This document shows positions 52,842 through 54,805 of a stretch of DNA of 54,805 bases, in pieces. A program made the translations under genes and the position numbers. Position 1 is the first letter of the stretch; each line of letters opens with the position of its first letter. The notes under the pieces are model-generated. The model saw nothing but the letters and a program-made list of their open reading frames with translations, was not told the origin of the DNA and did no database searches. The stretch is from Marinomonas vulgaris (GTDB lineage: Bacteria; Pseudomonadota; Gammaproteobacteria; Pseudomonadales; Marinomonadaceae): positions 1 to 54,805 of the forward strand of contig NZ_JAGSSV010000020.1 of assembly GCF_018145875.1 (NCBI RefSeq). The letters run 5' to 3'.

Positions 52842-53702
52842 CTAAACTCTAAAATGTTGTGCTAGTGCTTGCCATTGGGCTTCTGATTGAGCCGCAAGCA
52901 TTTCGCCTTCCAGCTTGTAAGGGGCGTACTCACTGCCATCTAATAATCGACAAACGCCGCCTGTTTCTTTGTAAATCAATACCCCAGCGGCGTGATCCCA
53001 CGGCAGCATTTTGTAGGTCAAACTGAAATTGAAATGACCAAGGGCAATTTGCCGATACGCAGGGCAAGACGGTAAATTATTGACTCTTAAAAAATGAGTA
53101 GCTTGAAGGGCAAAATGCTGTCTTCTTGATCCCTTATAAGAGTTTACCGACATGATGCCTTTGAGCGATGACAATTCGGTATCAATCTGTGCTGGCATGG
53201 TCAAGGTCAAAGGCGCTTGGGAAGGGCGTTGCCCTGTTCCTCTTTCTTTCATAGTCGTGCGTTGAAAAAAACTGCCTTCGCCTTTGTTGGCGTATACCCA
53301 ATCGTCGTTTACTGGATCATACAGCACGCCAAATTGCGTTACCCCCTTGCGCACGACGGCGAGGATAATGCCAAAATCGGACAAGCCATGAGCATAATTC
53401 CAAGTGCCATCTATTGGGTCGATAATCACACAAGTATCGGCTGTGGCAATACTGTCCGTTGTTGATGGCGTCTCCGCCACGGCTTCTTCACCCACCACTT
53501 CCCAATCGGGAAACGCCCGCAAAATCGCCTGCGTGATAAAGGCTTCACTGGCTTTGTCGGCCACCGTGACCAAATCAGTCAAACTGCTTTTTGTTTCTAC
53601 CTGAGCGGAGTCCAATTGTCGAAAATACGGCATCACGATCTCCTGCCCAGCTTGACGGACAATATCGATCAAGATGTCTTGTGATGTCTTATTTAGGTTC
53701 AT
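52842..53702 (-). CDS. Inositol monophosphatase family protein
   Basis: 286 residues with AAGGAG ribosome binding site. Metal-binding motifs of the family: GEEAVAE (Glu), IIDPIDGTWNYAHGL and PWDHAAGVLIYKETGG. It dephosphorylates inositol phosphate, PAP or another sugar/nucleotide phosphate. Between motifs, a segment at about 155-215 is divergent from SuhB and CysQ, so the substrate is uncertain. Confidence 0.92.
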   Translation of the reverse strand: MNLNKTSQDILIDIVRQAGQEIVMPYFRQLDSAQVETKSSLTDLVTVADKASEAFITQAILRAFPDWEVVGEEAVAETPSTTDSIATADTCVIIDPIDGTWNYAHGLSDFGIILAVVRKGVTQFGVLYDPVNDDWVYANKGEGSFFQRTTMKERGTGQRPSQAPLTLTMPAQIDTELSSLKGIMSVNSYKGSRRQHFALQATHFLRVNNLPSCPAYRQIALGHFNFSLTYKMLPWDHAAGVLIYKETGGVCRLLDGSEYAPYKLEGEMLAAQSEAQWQALAQHFRV

Positions 53703-53827
53703 ACAGAACTCCTTTATACAGAGGGATTAATCATCATACGTGAAAAACAGTGTACGCGATTCCTATGACAGATTGTTTAATTAGAGAGTTCAATCGAAGC
53801 ATGAGATGCTAAAGCTATGATTGCTGG

Positions 53828-54617
53828 TTAATGGATCAAATTCGCAGAGCTAGAGACCAATTTACGAACCAATTCTGTTTGAGATTTAACATGCAGCTTG
53901 TGGAACACCGCTTTTAATTGAGTTCTTACCGTTTGGATGCTGATCTGCTTGTCACTAGAGTAACTTTGTAAGCTTGAACCATTTGTTAAACACAAAGCCA
54001 AATTTGCTTCAGAGGGGGTTAATCTGTACATATCTTGCAATACGGTGGGGGAAATACAAACAGCCTGCTGTGGGTGAGATAAATATAAAACCACGATGTC
54101 ATCGATTAATTCAGCGTCGTTTACAAGATGCGTGTTTTTCTTAACACTTTTAGTAAGGGTTATTGTGAGTGCATCATCTGCCCCGCCTTGACCTAGTGTT
54201 ATTGAAATAAAGGGACAGGAGTTCTTGAGTGTTTTTTCAACGGCTAGTTTTACTTGATTGTGTTCAGTGATGTCATCAAAGACTAGGTAATTAGAGCGCA
54301 GACACACATCGGTTCTATTAGAAATAATGGCTTGAGCCATCTTGTTGATAAACTGAACCTTTAGATCTTTATTAAGAGCCACAATACCAAGAGGAATTTT
54401 TGATAAAGCACTGTTGAGCACCGCTTCGTTCTTCTTTAAATCAGCAAACATTTTTGAAAAGTTTAAAGCACGTTCAAAATGCGGATTCAGTTCTTCAAGA
54501 AGATCTAAGTCCGCTTTCTTTAGAGTCGACTGTGAAGAACCTTTGCGAATATCTAGCCTGAAACAATACTCTTCATTACTGAAAACATTAAGGGCACTGA
54601 TGCAGATTCCGTCACTT
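53828..54617 (-). pseudogene. LuxR-type regulator, 5'-truncated by an insertion sequence
   Basis: The C-terminal helix-turn-helix (LTPSEANLALCLTNG, then SIQTVRTQLKAVFHKLHVKSQTELVRKLV) and a PAS-like middle region (IPLGIVALNKDLKVQFINKMAQ) mark a LuxR-family regulator. The ATG at 54451 is internal: reading on upstream in frame gives family-like sequence (CFRLDIRKGSS, ADLDLLEELNPHFERALN) to about 54617, without a good start codon. That frame then runs into the 3' end of a transposase gene and a stop at 54701-54703. The N-terminal half, about 150 residues in the family, is absent here. A truncated protein from the ATG at 54451 could still be made. Confidence 0.75.
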
Positions 54618-54805
54618 GGTAAGGTCTTGGGGCGACCTTGACTGCAGGGTAAACGGCGTTTTTCAAGGTAGTTGTCGCCTAAAATAATTAAGCAGCGTCT
54701 TTATGTTGCTCTGGATTTAATTCCACATCACCTATTGGCTGCCAGTTTCTTTCTGCTTTTGACCAACGCTCAGGGCGCTCTTTCCTTTTTTGCTGATACA
54801 AGTCC
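54618..54805 (-). mobile_element. Right end of an insertion sequence
   Basis: The transposase tail plus its short 3' untranslated segment (GGCGACAACTACCTTGAAAAACGCCG on the minus strand, positions about 54654-54679) lies upstream of and abuts the truncated LuxR gene. The terminal inverted repeat and target duplication cannot be fixed because the other end is outside the window; the junction is somewhere between about 54618 and 54687. Confidence 0.55.
54688..54805 (-). CDS. Transposase C-terminus (IS3-like), partial
   Basis: Thirty-eight codons end in TAA at 54688. The peptide reads LYQQKRKERPERWS and then ERNWQPIGDVELNPEQ, matching the ARPERWSxxxRNWxPxxxxxLNPE ending typical of integrase-core transposases, probably IS3 family. 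The rest lies beyond the window edge. Confidence 0.75.
   Translation of the reverse strand, partial: DLYQQKRKERPERWSKAERNWQPIGDVELNPEQHKDAA

Noticed and set aside
52831..52855. Inverted repeat ATTTTAG/CTAAAAT between convergent genes
   Set aside because: Seven AT-rich pairs without a T-run; could be a weak bidirectional terminator but the support is poor.

Overview
The window looks like a chromosomal segment of a marine gammaproteobacterium, most likely Marinomonas or another member of the Oceanospirillales. This is an inference from gene content (VC_2705-type sodium:solute symporter with a DUF4212 subunit, DUF2805 and DUF6500 proteins, many MCPs, SrkA, TIGR02204-type ABC exporter) and from moderate GC. 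No rRNA, tRNA or CRISPR array was seen. It falls into a large surface-adhesin locus on the left and mostly ordinary housekeeping or accessory genes on the right.

Region 1 (3-21905, all + strand) is one gene cluster. It contains the 3' 13.5 kb of a giant adhesin made of about 45 bacterial Ig-like domains, a TolC-type outer membrane protein, an HlyD-type adaptor, a small one-helix membrane protein, a MotB-like stub, a MotA/ExbB-like channel fused to a coiled coil and a c-di-GMP phosphodiesterase (EAL) domain, an unknown two-helix protein with a large periplasmic domain, and a divergent ABC transporter. The layout parallels Salmonella SPI-4 (siiABCDEF), in which a type I secretion system for the giant adhesin SiiE is accompanied by the MotAB-like proton channel SiiAB. 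The fusion of the channel subunit to an EAL domain, plus two extra membrane proteins, is the most novel thing in the window. It suggests a proton-motive-force-coupled adhesin exporter controlled directly by c-di-GMP.

Region 2 (21906-29260) holds small unrelated units: a membrane-anchored glutaredoxin, a DUF2805 protein, two small hypothetical genes, the DUF4212/symporter pair, a DUF6500 protein, a MOSC protein, and a cysteine-desulfurase-like class V aminotransferase beside a DecR-like Lrp/AsnC regulator.

Region 3 (29276-40479) has a complete tripartite RND efflux operon (OMF-MFP-RND, each pair overlapping by 4 nt), a GIY-YIG protein, a RecQ-family helicase, SrkA and a chemoreceptor with a C-terminal sensor domain.

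Region 4 (40559-53702) has an MsbA-related ABC exporter, a three-gene glycogen/alpha-glucan cluster (GH15/phosphorylase-kinase-like protein, GlgB, GlgX), a second chemoreceptor, a YqaA-type membrane protein, a SPOR-domain lipoprotein and an inositol-monophosphatase-family enzyme.

At the right edge a LuxR-type regulator appears to have lost its 5' half to an insertion sequence, whose transposase C-terminus runs off the window.
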